DNA from: Actinobaculum massiliense
GTDB taxonomy: Bacteria; Actinomycetota; Actinomycetes; Actinomycetales; Actinomycetaceae
NCBI RefSeq assembly: GCF_001457435.1
Contig: NZ_LN881716.1
Location: 186,001 to 250,000 of the forward strand
DNA length: 64,000 nucleotides
Direction of reading: 5' to 3'
The translations under genes and the position numbers were made by a program. Shown one piece after another: positions 26,503 through 35,320 of the stretch (positions are counted from its first letter, which is position 1; the number at the start of each line of letters is the position of its first letter). The notes beneath the pieces are model-generated. The model did no database searches. It had not been told where the DNA came from and worked only from the letters and a program-made list of their open reading frames with translations.

Positions 26503-28176
26503 CTAGACCTCGACGACGGTTGGGATGATCATTGGCGAACGCCGTAGCTTGCGTGATGCCCACCGGCCAATTACCCGCCGCATTGCCTGCTGCATTCCGT
26601 AGGTATCGGCGCCGTTGTCCACTGCCTCCTGCAAAGCTTTCTGCACGTCGTCTTGAATATCATCGAAAACGGCGTCTTCCTCGGCCATCGCGCGCGCCTG
26701 AATATGCGGCCCGGTAACGATTGCCTTTTCGTTTTTGTCGATGACGGCGAAGATGACAATGAAACCTTCGGACGAAAGAATCTGGCGATCCTTCAGCTCC
26801 GATTCGGTAATGTCTCCCACCGAGCTTCCGTCCACGTAAATGTTTTGGAACGGTACGGAGCCAACCAGCTTGCATTCACCGTCGAGCATATCGACCACCG
26901 AGCCGTTTTCGGCCACGATCACATTCTCGGCCGGCACGCCGGTGCGCACCGCAATGCGGGCGTTGGCAACCAAATGCCGCACCTCGCCGTGAATCGGCAT
27001 CGCGAACGCGGGTTGCAAAATGTTGTAAACGTACAGAAGCTCACCCTCCGCGGCGTGCCCAGAAACGTGCACCCGTTCGTTACCCTGGTGAATCACTTGC
27101 GCGCCGAGCGCAATCAAACCGTTAATAACGCGGAAAACGGAGTTCTCATTGCCGGGGATGAGGGAGGAAGCGAGCAGTACCGTATCGCCCTTGCCCACGG
27201 AAATGCGGTTATGGGCCCGATTAGCGATGCGCGAAAGCACCGCCATGGGCTCACCCTGACTTCCGGTTGACATATAAACGCGCTTATTGGGCTCGATCCC
27301 GTTCATATCCTTCACGTCAACCACGGTGTTGGGCGGAACCTCCAGATAACCGAGATCTTCCGCAATACCCATATTGCGCACCATGGATCGACCCACGAAG
27401 GCGACCTTGCGACCGTTGTGGGCGGCGGCGTTGAGGACTTGCTGGACTCGATGGACGTGGCTAGCGAAAGACGCGACCACAACCTGGCCACGCGCCCCGC
27501 CAATCACGCGATCGATGACCGGAGCGATCTCCGCCTCCGAGTGCACGAACCCGGGGACCTCAGCATTCGTCGAATCGCACATGAAAAGATCCACGCCCTC
27601 TTCGCCGGCGGCGGCGAAGGCACGCAAATCGGTAAGGCGCCCGTCAATCGGCAGCTGATCCATCTTGAAATCGCCGGTAATGAAGAGGTTACCTTCCGGG
27701 GTGCGCACGAACATCGCGAGCGCGTCGGGAATGGAGTGATTGACGGCAATGAACTCGAATTCCATCCCGGCGATCGAGAGGGCATCGCCTTCTTCCACCA
27801 CGCGGGTATGGGGTTTTATACGATGCTCCTGTAGCTTCGCCTCCACGAAGGCAATGGTGAGCTGGGAACCAATGACGGGAATGTCCTGGCGCATCTTCAG
27901 CAGGTAGGGAACCGCTCCAATATGGTCCTCATGCCCGTGCGTCAGCACAATTGCCTCAATATCGGCGAGCCGATCTTCTAGGTAATCCAGGTTAGGAAGA
28001 ATGAGGTCGACGCCGGGCTGGGTCTCTTCTGGGAAGAGAACTCCACAGTCGGCAACGACCAGCTTGCCCTTGTACTCAATAACGTTACAATTTCGACCTA
28101 CCTCGCCCAGACCTCCGAGAGGGACGATGCGTACTGCATCCTTTGCGGCGGGCAGGTTGCTGTTTTCTCTACTCAC
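26503..28176 (-). CDS. rnj: Ribonuclease J
   Basis: 557-residue metallo-beta-lactamase/beta-CASP nuclease for RNA processing and decay. Zinc motif THGHEDHIG (His80, His82, Asp84, His85), NHSIPDA and GDFKMDQ; beta-CASP motifs STGSQGEPMAVLSRI and HVSGHAAEGELLYVY. Ends with the RNase J C-terminal domain. Directly precedes dapA's position as in other actinobacteria (dapA-rnj order). Start GTG 28176. Confidence 0.96.
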   Translation of the reverse strand: MSRENSNLPAAKDAVRIVPLGGLGEVGRNCNVIEYKGKLVVADCGVLFPEETQPGVDLILPNLDYLEDRLADIEAIVLTHGHEDHIGAVPYLLKMRQDIPVIGSQLTIAFVEAKLQEHRIKPHTRVVEEGDALSIAGMEFEFIAVNHSIPDALAMFVRTPEGNLFITGDFKMDQLPIDGRLTDLRAFAAAGEEGVDLFMCDSTNAEVPGFVHSEAEIAPVIDRVIGGARGQVVVASFASHVHRVQQVLNAAAHNGRKVAFVGRSMVRNMGIAEDLGYLEVPPNTVVDVKDMNGIEPNKRVYMSTGSQGEPMAVLSRIANRAHNRISVGKGDTVLLASSLIPGNENSVFRVINGLIALGAQVIHQGNERVHVSGHAAEGELLYVYNILQPAFAMPIHGEVRHLVANARIAVRTGVPAENVIVAENGSVVDMLDGECKLVGSVPFQNIYVDGSSVGDITESELKDRQILSSEGFIVIFAVIDKNEKAIVTGPHIQARAMAEEDAVFDDIQDDVQKALQEAVDNGADTYGMQQAMRRVIGRWASRKLRRSPMIIPTVVEV

Positions 28177-28263
28177 GGGCCCATTGTCTCACGTACAAAG
28201 CCGCGCCGCGCCGAGCCCATGCGCATAGCGGACGTTTTCCGTGCCCGCCTGCCTCGCTCAGCG

Positions 28264-29160
28264 CTAGAGAATCCCCTCTTCGCGTAAGACGGTGGCCAAC
28301 TCGTCGATTTCTTGCGCCGCGGCGCCCACCAGCGGTAGGCGAACCTTCGCGGTAGGTAGCATCCCCTGCAGTTTGAGGGCCTCTTTTGCCATCACCGCCC
28401 CCTGGCCGCTACCCATAATTGCCCGAATAACGCGCTGCTGGCTGGCAAATTCGACCCGCGCGGCGGGAAGATCTCCGGCGTCGACCTCATCAACCAGAGC
28501 GCGCAAGCGATCGGCAATCACGTGGCCCGCTACCGAAACTACCCCGGCTGCTCCGTGCGCCAACCAGGCAAAATTCAACGCGTCGTCACCGGAGTAGTAG
28601 GCAAGCCCGGTTCGCGTCATCTTTTCAAAGCCCGCCGGAACATCGCCGGTCGCGTCCTTGACCGCCACAATTCGCGGGTGCTCCGCTAAACGCGCCAGGG
28701 TATCAGGGGCAATTTTTACTCCGGTACGTCCGGGAATGTCATAGAGCATAACGGGCAGGTCCACAGCTTCCGTCACGGCCAGAATGTGCTGGTAGACGCC
28801 TTCTTGGGAAGGACGGTTGTAATAAGGCGCCACAATGAGCAGGCCTTTTGCTCCCTGCGCCTGGGCTCCGCGAGCAATGCGGACCGCGTGGGCGGTGTCA
28901 TTCGAACCCGCACCCGCGTAGACGAAGGCGCGATCCCCCACCGCATTCACCACCTCGCGTACCAGATCGTCTTTTTCCGGTTGGTGGGTGGTGGGCGATT
29001 CGCCGGTGGTTCCGTTCAGGAGCAGAGCGTCGCACCCGTCGGACACCAGCTTGTTGGCAAGTTCGACGGCGGAGTCGACATCGAGGCTTCCGCCTTCCTT
29101 AAAAGGCGTCACCATCGCAACAGACACGGACCCAAAGGGGCGCGAAACCACATCGTTCAT
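28264..29160 (-). CDS. dapA: 4-Hydroxy-tetrahydrodipicolinate synthase
   Basis: First committed enzyme of lysine/diaminopimelate synthesis, condensing pyruvate with aspartate semialdehyde. TIM barrel of 298 residues: LNGTTGESPT (TTGE 51-54), active-site Tyr140 in LYDIPGRTG and Schiff-base Lys168 in VAVKDATGD. Lies 87 bp upstream of rnj on the same strand. Separated from dapB by a broken membrane gene. Confidence 0.96.
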   Translation of the reverse strand: MNDVVSRPFGSVSVAMVTPFKEGGSLDVDSAVELANKLVSDGCDALLLNGTTGESPTTHQPEKDDLVREVVNAVGDRAFVYAGAGSNDTAHAVRIARGAQAQGAKGLLIVAPYYNRPSQEGVYQHILAVTEAVDLPVMLYDIPGRTGVKIAPDTLARLAEHPRIVAVKDATGDVPAGFEKMTRTGLAYYSGDDALNFAWLAHGAAGVVSVAGHVIADRLRALVDEVDAGDLPAARVEFASQQRVIRAIMGSGQGAVMAKEALKLQGMLPTAKVRLPLVGAAAQEIDELATVLREEGIL

Positions 29161-29228
29161 ACCCGCAGTGTAGCGGGCCCGGATTTTTTATTATCCCCTG
29201 TTCACTTGCTGAACGCGGCGGGCGAGCC

Positions 29229-30039
29229 TTACTTATCCCACTCAAAGGTTCCCGTAATGGGAGTGAAAGTATCGCCGAAAGGCTCTTTGCCGCCGCCGAA
29301 GTAATCGTCGTCAAACTCGGGGAAGAGGTTATCGAAAATTCCGCAATCCTCGATTGCTATCGCTGACGATTTCGAGGTCCTTCCAAAAAGCGTCGCCATC
29401 GAAAGTGCGGTTGGGATCGTAGCCGTAGTTGCCACTTTGCATAGTGTAGAAAACCTGCGAGAGCTTGCCCGAGGTTTTCTCCGCCATGCACTGCGCCTTG
29501 CTCTGGAGCAGGACGGGTCATCAAAAGCCATGTCGCCGGTGACGTCGACGTCCTTCAGATACTTTTCCCAGAAGGCTTGCGGGTCAACGTTTCCGCCGCC
29601 TCCGCCCTGGGCATTGTTTCCGTCTTGGCCATTGTTTCCGTCTTGGCCATTGTTTCCGCCTTGGTCACTGTTTCCATCCGCGGCAGGATTATTCCCCCGG
29701 TCGACCTGCACCTGTCCGGGCTCCGGAGCCGGCCCATCGCCCGAATCGCGAGTCAGGAAAATAACCGCCACCACAATCGCGGCGATGAGCAGAACGCCGC
29801 CAATGATCAGGCCCACAATGAGTCCGGTTTGGCTCTTTTTCTGCGGCGGGATACCGTAGCCCCGCCCGTAGCCGGGTTGCCCATAACCGCCTCGCTGGCC
29901 GTTATAGCCCTGCTACCCATAACCGCCCTGCTGGTTGTATCCCTGCTGGCTATAACCCTGCTGCCCGTACCCCGCCATACGGGGGTTGGTTCGAGTTTTG
30001 CCACTGGGGCTGACCTTGCCCGTCATTGTTCACGCTCAT
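29229..30039 (-). pseudogene. Broken paralogue of the 25444-26346 membrane gene
   Basis: Starts at ATG 30039 with GGAGGGA ahead (MSVNNDGQGQPQWQ). A one-base change in the run near 29970 shifts the frame: the open frame ends at once, while the shifted frame continues YGQQGYSQQGYNQQGG. That frame meets TAG at 29913-29915, then reads through the membrane segment (LIIGGVLLIAAIVVAVIFL) and NVDPQAFWEKYLKDVDV. A second shift near 29511-29516 is needed for QCMAEKTSGKLSQVFYTM, and a third near 29360 restores AIEDCGIFDNLFPEFDDDYF to the stop at 29229. At least three shifts and one nonsense codon, so not functional as read. Confidence 0.8.
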
Positions 30040-30209
30040 CTTCGTTCCCTCCGAAAGGCTATGGCAATCCGTGCAGATCACGCGTCTTTCTGCAAAATAT
30101 TGCAGTTTCGAAAACACAAAACCAACAGTGGTCAAATAGGAACGAAATACCGGCGCTAGTTTCCGGCCGCTCGCCGGGCCGCGCTTGCAGACCCCGCCGG
30201 GTCGCACTT

Positions 30210-30950
30210 CTAGATATCGAGGAACTTTTCCAAACCGTAGGTGAGCGGGCCGCTCCCCCGCACCTTCCGCGCGGCCAGCAAAACGCCGGGCATAAAGCTC
30301 GTCCGATCAAAGGAATCCTGTCTAATCACCAGCTGTTCCGCGGGGTTGCCCAGCAAGATCTCCTCATGCGCATTGAGCCCGCGCAACCGCACCGCGTGCA
30401 CGTGAACGCCGTCGACCACGGCCCCGCGCGCCCCGCCAGGATCGGTTTGCGTTGCATCAGGGCTAGCACCCACTCCCGCACTCGCGCGCGCCGCGGCAAT
30501 TTTTTGCGCGGTGGTTTTTGCGGTCCCCGAGGGCGCATCGACCTTGTCCGGATGATGCATTTCAATGACCTCCACCGACTCAAAATACGGCGCCGCCGCT
30601 GCCGCAAATTTCATGGCAAAGACGGCCGAGAGCCCAAAATTCGGCGCAATCACAACCGAGCGACCGGCCTGCTCTGCTCGTTCGCGCACGCGCCGCAAAG
30701 CATCCTCGCCCCAACCGGTGGTACCGACGACGACGTCCACCCCCGCGTCGAGCAGGGCCATCACGTTCGCTTCCGTCTGCGAGGGAACCGTGAACTCGAT
30801 CGCCACCTGCGCTCCGCCAAGGGTGTCCGGGGAAATCTCACCCTCGTGATCAATTTGCGCCACAAGATTCATATCTTCCGCAGCTTCGACGGCGGCGCAT
30901 ACCGTCTTCCCCATCCGTCCCGCAGATCCAATTACCGCAATATCGATCAT
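30210..30950 (-). CDS. dapB: 4-Hydroxy-tetrahydrodipicolinate reductase
   Basis: Second enzyme of diaminopimelate synthesis, NAD(P)H-dependent. 246 residues, with the nucleotide motif GSAGRMGKTV (8-17), GTTGWGED and the catalytic HH-x-K region EMHHPDKVDAPSGTA. AAGGTC upstream of the ATG. Divergent from ahpC across 164 bp. Confidence 0.96.
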   Translation of the reverse strand: MIDIAVIGSAGRMGKTVCAAVEAAEDMNLVAQIDHEGEISPDTLGGAQVAIEFTVPSQTEANVMALLDAGVDVVVGTTGWGEDALRRVRERAEQAGRSVVIAPNFGLSAVFAMKFAAAAAPYFESVEVIEMHHPDKVDAPSGTAKTTAQKIAAARASAGVGASPDATQTDPGGARGAVVDGVHVHAVRLRGLNAHEEILLGNPAEQLVIRQDSFDRTSFMPGVLLAARKVRGSGPLTYGLEKFLDI

Positions 30951-30999
30951 GCTCTGACCTTACTAGCGCGGGCGATAATCACGGTCAAAGTTTCAAATA

Positions 31000-31012
31000 T
31001 GGAATCGTTCCA
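31000..31012. promoter_or_regulatory. TGGAA-TCG-TTCCA dyad upstream of ahpC
   Basis: A 13-bp inverted repeat in the dapB/ahpC divergent region, about 100 bp before the ahpC start, followed by CTATCCTATTAAG that may include a -10. A redox-regulator operator is conceivable but the sequence does not identify which. Confidence 0.35.
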
Positions 31013-31114
31013 GTTTGGAAGCTATCCTATTAAGAGTTGTTCACATTCGAAGCCTGAGGTGGATACGGCGCGTCGACGTCGTCGTACCACTCTCGAAACA
31101 CCTTAGGAGGAAAA

Positions 31115-31675
31115 ATGTCTCTTATTGGCTCCACAATCAAGCCTTGGGAGTCCCAGGCGTACCACAATGGCGACTTCGTCGATGTTTCGACCGAAGACTT
31201 CGCCGGCCGGTGGGTCATTGTGTTCTTCTACCCAGGCGATTTCACCTTTGTCTGCCCCACCGAACTAGCGGATCTGGAAGGCATCTATGGCGAGCTACAG
31301 AGCATTGGAGTGGATGTCTACTCAGTTTCGCGCGACTCGCACTTCGTCCATAAAGCCTGGCACGAAAGCTCCCCCGACGTCTCGAAGGTAACCTACCCGA
31401 TGGTTGGTGACGTCAAGGGCGAGATTACCTCAGCCTTCGACAATATGCGCCCCAGCGGCCTAGCCGATCGCTCGACCTATCTCATCGATCCGGATGGGGT
31501 GATTCAGTACATCGAAACCACCTCGGAGGGCGTGGGCCGCAACGCCACCGAACTTCTACGCAAGGTTAAGGCGGCGCAGTACGTGCGCAAGCACCCCGAC
31601 GAGGTCTGCCCGGCAAAGTGGGAAGAGGGCGACGAGACCCTCACCCCGTCCTTCGATCTTTCAGGGAAGATCTAA
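31115..31675 (+). CDS. ahpC: Alkyl hydroperoxide reductase C (peroxiredoxin)
   Basis: 186-residue typical 2-Cys peroxiredoxin reducing H2O2, alkyl hydroperoxides and peroxynitrite. Peroxidatic Cys47 in FTFVCPTEL; resolving Cys165 in EVCPAKW. Length and C-terminal tail are standard. AGGAGG lies five bases before ATG. Followed without any gap by ahpF. Confidence 0.97.
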   Translation: MSLIGSTIKPWESQAYHNGDFVDVSTEDFAGRWVIVFFYPGDFTFVCPTELADLEGIYGELQSIGVDVYSVSRDSHFVHKAWHESSPDVSKVTYPMVGDVKGEITSAFDNMRPSGLADRSTYLIDPDGVIQYIETTSEGVGRNATELLRKVKAAQYVRKHPDEVCPAKWEEGDETLTPSFDLSGKI

Positions 31676-33328
31676 ATGCTCGACTCGCAAACGACCGCGC
31701 AACTGAGGAAATACTTCGAGCTGATTCGCGAGCCGGTCAATCTAGAGTTCTCCGGTGACGATTCCGCTGATTCGCAGAAAATGCGCACCCTCCTCGATGA
31801 GATCGCTGCTCTTTCGGAGCGGATTACCGTCCGAGAAGTGGCCGCCGAGCGTACGCCGTCGTTCCGGGTAGCGCGGGCGAACAGTGAGGTCGGGGTTACC
31901 TTTGCGGGAATTCCCCTCGGACATGAATTCGAATCGCTCTTGCTCGCGCTCCTCCAAGTAGGCGGGCATCCGGTGAAGATTTCGCCGGAACTTGCCGAGA
32001 GGGTCGAAGCGCTCCCCGAGCTCGATTTCACCACCTATTTCTCGCTGACCTGCCAAAACTGCCCCACGGTGGTGCAGGCGCTTAATTCCATGAGCGTGCT
32101 CAACCCGAAAATCCGCCACACCGCGGTGGAAGGCGGGCTCAATCGCGAGGAAGTACAGCGCCTCGGCGTGATGAGCGTGCCTACCGTGATGCTCAACGGC
32201 GAAGAGTTCGCCCAGGGGCGCATGGGTATCGAGCGAATTCTTGATCGACTCGAAGACCAAGGCATCACCGCCTCGCTTTCGGGCGCGGCCGAATCCGCAG
32301 ACGGCGTTGCTTCCGGTGCGGACGCCGCCATCGGCGCAGCGGGCGCCGCACCGCGCCAGTCGGTGGCGGCGCGGCGAATGACGGAATTAGGAACACTTAA
32401 TGTGCTCGTGATTGGGGGCGGCCCGGCCGGTTCTGCCGCGGCGATTTACACCGCCCGCAAGGGCTTGAAAACCGCCCTGGTGACGGGAAATATTGGCGGC
32501 CAGGTACTGGAAACAACGGGAATTGAGAACATTCCCGGGATCCCCCACACCGAGGGCTCCAAACTCGCCGCGAACCTAGAGGAACATATTCGCGATTACC
32601 GCGTGAACGTCTTCCAAGGAGTCACCGCCCATTCACTGGAGCGCGGAGCCGACGGGCTGATTACCGCCCAATTCGAGGGCGAGGCCAGGTTGCAGGCGCG
32701 TAGCGTCATCCTCGCCGTGGGCGCGCAGTGGCGTTTGCTCGGTGTTCCCGGCGAATCGGAGTATCGAAACCGCGGGGTCTCGTTCTGTCCACACTGCGAC
32801 GGTCCGGTTTTCGCCGGCAAGCCGCTGGCGGTTGTGGGCGGCGGAAACTCCGGCGTGGAAGCCGCGATTGATTTGGCTGGAGTTGCCAGCCACGTGACGC
32901 TTTTTGAGTTCCAGGATCACCTCAAGGCTGATGAAGTGCTGGTGGAAAAGGCCCGGGACATGGGCAATATCGATATCGTCACCGGAGCTGCCGTTTCCGA
33001 GGTACTCGGCGACGGCGCGCGGGTCACCGGCCTGGCGTGGCAAGACCGCGAGTCAGGCGATTCAAATCGCGTGGATGTATCCGGGGTTTTCGTGCAGATC
33101 GGACTGGTTCCGGGCACCGCGTGGCTGTCCGGAATAGTCGATCTCAACGCCCGCGGGGAAATCATTATCGACCGCGAGGGCGCGACGTCCCTAGAAGGCG
33201 TCTACGCCGCGGGCGACTGCACGGACGAACCATACAAGCAGATCACCATTGCTTTTGGTGCCGGCGCAACCGCCTCCCTGGGAGCGTTCAATTACCTCAT
33301 TCGCTCCGGTTCTAGCCCCTCGAACTAG
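31676..33328 (+). CDS. ahpF: Alkyl hydroperoxide reductase subunit F
   Basis: 550-residue flavoprotein that passes electrons from NAD(P)H to AhpC. N-terminal tandem thioredoxin-like domain with redox pair Cys126-Cys129 (TCQNCP), an Ala-rich linker, then FAD motif VIGGGPAGSAAAIYTARKG (about 243), redox Cys371-Cys374 (CPHCDGP), NAD motif VVGGGNSGVEAAIDL and C-terminal AAGDCTDEPYKQ. Start codon follows the ahpC stop directly, so translation is coupled. Confidence 0.97.
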   Translation: MLDSQTTAQLRKYFELIREPVNLEFSGDDSADSQKMRTLLDEIAALSERITVREVAAERTPSFRVARANSEVGVTFAGIPLGHEFESLLLALLQVGGHPVKISPELAERVEALPELDFTTYFSLTCQNCPTVVQALNSMSVLNPKIRHTAVEGGLNREEVQRLGVMSVPTVMLNGEEFAQGRMGIERILDRLEDQGITASLSGAAESADGVASGADAAIGAAGAAPRQSVAARRMTELGTLNVLVIGGGPAGSAAAIYTARKGLKTALVTGNIGGQVLETTGIENIPGIPHTEGSKLAANLEEHIRDYRVNVFQGVTAHSLERGADGLITAQFEGEARLQARSVILAVGAQWRLLGVPGESEYRNRGVSFCPHCDGPVFAGKPLAVVGGGNSGVEAAIDLAGVASHVTLFEFQDHLKADEVLVEKARDMGNIDIVTGAAVSEVLGDGARVTGLAWQDRESGDSNRVDVSGVFVQIGLVPGTAWLSGIVDLNARGEIIIDREGATSLEGVYAAGDCTDEPYKQITIAFGAGATASLGAFNYLIRSGSSPSN

Positions 33329-33371
33329 CCGAGCGAGAGTTAGCCAACTCGACCGGAGCACCAGCTAGGTA

Positions 33372-33418
33372 GCGCCCGGAGCGGGTCGCAGACTTACTTT
33401 GCGGCCCGCTCCGGGCGC
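33372..33418 (+). terminator. Terminator-like hairpin after ahpCF
   Basis: Perfect 14-bp stem GCGCCCGGAGCGGG / CCCGCTCCGGGCGC with an inner CGCA/TGCG extension, 43 bp after the ahpF stop. Little U-tract follows (ATTGCTATG), so termination may be imperfect. Confidence 0.6.
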
Positions 33419-33537
33419 ATTGCTATGTGCGCTTCCGCTGAACTTGCACCAGATCCGAACGACTCACTAAAATGCCTTTATTAATAACCGCTCTGCCAAA
33501 GATGGCTCGTCACGGTGTGAGTATTCAGAGAGATACC

Positions 33538-33807
33538 GTGAAGAAACTTCTCGTCTTTATAGGTTTCCTGCTGGCGACGATCGCCACCATGGCGTTGTAT
33601 TCGTCAGGGCGGGGATTTGCACTGAGCGAATTCGTCAACGAGTGGTGGATCTCGTTCCTCGTAACAGCGGTTTTCGAGGCCCTAGCGGTTTGGGTATTTC
33701 CAAAGCTCGCAGCCAAGTGGGAAAGTGAAAACCTGGACGCGTGGGGACGCAGACGTCGCGGGCTTTACGTTTTTCAGCCTGCGCCGCGGTTTTCATGGTG
33801 TTCGTGA
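33538..33807 (+). CDS. Small membrane protein, unknown
   Basis: From GTG 33538 (AGAGAGA upstream) 89 residues: a first membrane helix (KKLLVFIGFLLATIATMAL), a second hydrophobic stretch (WISFLVTAVFEALAVWVF) and a charged tail. The last 20 codons look non-native (QPAPRFSWCS). The next frame reads RALRFSACAAVFMVFVI then stops, a convincing third helix, so a one-base shift near 33760 is possible. An upstream ATG at 33472 is also in frame but lacks a ribosome site. No family recognised. Confidence 0.5.
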   Translation: MKKLLVFIGFLLATIATMALYSSGRGFALSEFVNEWWISFLVTAVFEALAVWVFPKLAAKWESENLDAWGRRRRGLYVFQPAPRFSWCS

Positions 33808-33841
33808 TCTGAATAGCTTTCATCCGCGCCTAACCGCCCCA

Positions 33842-35155
33842 CTAGCCCCCTACGATAACGCTGGATCGTGGTTGCTCGGCGAGGATTGCGGCTAGATCCT
33901 GGATATCACGCGCGGTGACGGCGCGAGCGCGGCGCAAATGCTCATCTTGGGAAATGAGCTCTCCGCGGATTAGTTCCGCGGTTCCCAGGCGGTTCATTTC
34001 ATTGTGTACGCTCTCGTTGGAGAACACGATATCCGCGCGCAGGCGCCGGAAGGCGGATTCCACTTCCTCGTCGGTTACCCCGTAGCCGGCAATTCGCTCC
34101 AGCTCGCCGAACATAAGGGCTTTTACCTCGGAGGCATTTTGCGGGTTGCAACCCGCGCTCATTCCGAACATTCCACCCTCGCGGAAGATACCGGGGAAGG
34201 CGTAAACCGAGTATGCCAGACCCCGCTTTTCGCGGATTTCCTGGAAGAGCCGCGAGGAACTCCCGCCGCCGAGAATTGCATTGAGTGCGAACAAAACGGA
34301 GAGCCGGTCATCGAACAGGTCAATCGCCGGCATCCCGACCACCACCGCGGCCTGTTCGACCTCGCGCGATATCTTCGTATCCGAACCATTCGGATATGTA
34401 ATCGCCTCGGCCCGCCGGCGCGGGGCGGGATCGGCGGCGTCGTCGAACTTCCAGCCACCGCGAAGCAGTGCGTCTGAAACGAGCTCGCAGAACGCTTCGT
34501 GCTCCACCGCGCCGGCGGCGCTCACCACCAGCTCTTGCGGGTTGTAGACGGCGGCATAGTGATCCGTGAGGGCGCTATGCGCCAGCGAGGAAACCTCCGC
34601 CGCGGTACCGCCAATCGGGCGACCCAGTGGATGAGCGCCGTAAACCAGTTCCGGGATCTTTTCCATCGCCACGGATGCCGGATCGTCGGCGTACATGGCA
34701 AGTTCTTCTAAAATAACCCCGCGCTCGGTGGCAAAGTCCATGGGATCAAGCGCGGCAGAGGTGATCATATCTGCCAGCAGATCCACCGCGCCGGGCAGGT
34801 CTTCGTCAAAGACGTGACCGTAGTAGCAGGTGTATTGCTTGGACGTAGCGGCGTTGAAGCCGCCGCCCAGGAAATCCCCTTCTTCGGCAATATCTTTTGC
34901 TGAGCGCCGCGCGGTTCCCTTGAACAGCAAATGCTCGAGGAAATGCGTGGATCCTTCCGTCCCCGGTTCCTCATCGCGCGAACCGGAGCCCACCCAGAAC
35001 CCGAGATGCACCGAGCGAATATGCGGCAAGCTGGTAGTCAGTACGCGAAGCCCGCCCGGTAGCACGCTCCGGCGCAACCGCGCGCCGTCGTCGTTTATAT
35101 CAATGTCGCTACCTGCCTGGAGCGGGAGAGGAATCTGTGAATACTGCACCGTCAT
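33842..35155 (-). CDS. M16-family zinc peptidase
   Basis: 437 residues, pitrilysin/processing-peptidase type. Inverted zinc motif HFLEH (71-75) with the distal glutamate in ERGVILEELAMY (about 151), and the C-terminal substrate-binding repeat (FGMSAGCNPQNASEV). Located directly downstream of pnp, the conserved site for this gene (PepR/YmxG type) in Gram-positives. Likely cytoplasmic or surface-associated; substrate unknown. No signal peptide. Confidence 0.93.
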   Translation of the reverse strand: MTVQYSQIPLPLQAGSDIDINDDGARLRRSVLPGGLRVLTTSLPHIRSVHLGFWVGSGSRDEEPGTEGSTHFLEHLLFKGTARRSAKDIAEEGDFLGGGFNAATSKQYTCYYGHVFDEDLPGAVDLLADMITSAALDPMDFATERGVILEELAMYADDPASVAMEKIPELVYGAHPLGRPIGGTAAEVSSLAHSALTDHYAAVYNPQELVVSAAGAVEHEAFCELVSDALLRGGWKFDDAADPAPRRRAEAITYPNGSDTKISREVEQAAVVVGMPAIDLFDDRLSVLFALNAILGGGSSSRLFQEIREKRGLAYSVYAFPGIFREGGMFGMSAGCNPQNASEVKALMFGELERIAGYGVTDEEVESAFRRLRADIVFSNESVHNEMNRLGTAELIRGELISQDEHLRRARAVTARDIQDLAAILAEQPRSSVIVGG

Positions 35156-35218
35156 AGCTTAGCGAGGCGCCCGCGCAAATGTTGTGGCCGGGATTATGCG
35201 CGGCAAGTGACTGTAAAG

Positions 35219-35254
35219 AGCGAGGACCTTTCCCCAGTGGAAAAGGTCCTCGCT
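35219..35254 (-). terminator. Terminator of pnp
   Basis: Perfect 12-bp stem AGCGAGGACCTT / AAGGTCCTCGCT with a 12-base loop, between pnp and the M16 gene. On the minus strand it is followed by CTTTAC. Confidence 0.75.
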
Positions 35255-35320
35255 CAAACTTTGCGCGGGCGGGGCCGGCGCCCGGCGAACGACGTCGCCA
35301 GGCGAGCCCGCCGCTATCGT

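Noticed and set aside
29577-31106. Plus-strand open frame of 509 codons across the pseudogene and dapB
   Set aside because: Antisense to dapB and the broken membrane gene, which have clear homology on the other strand.
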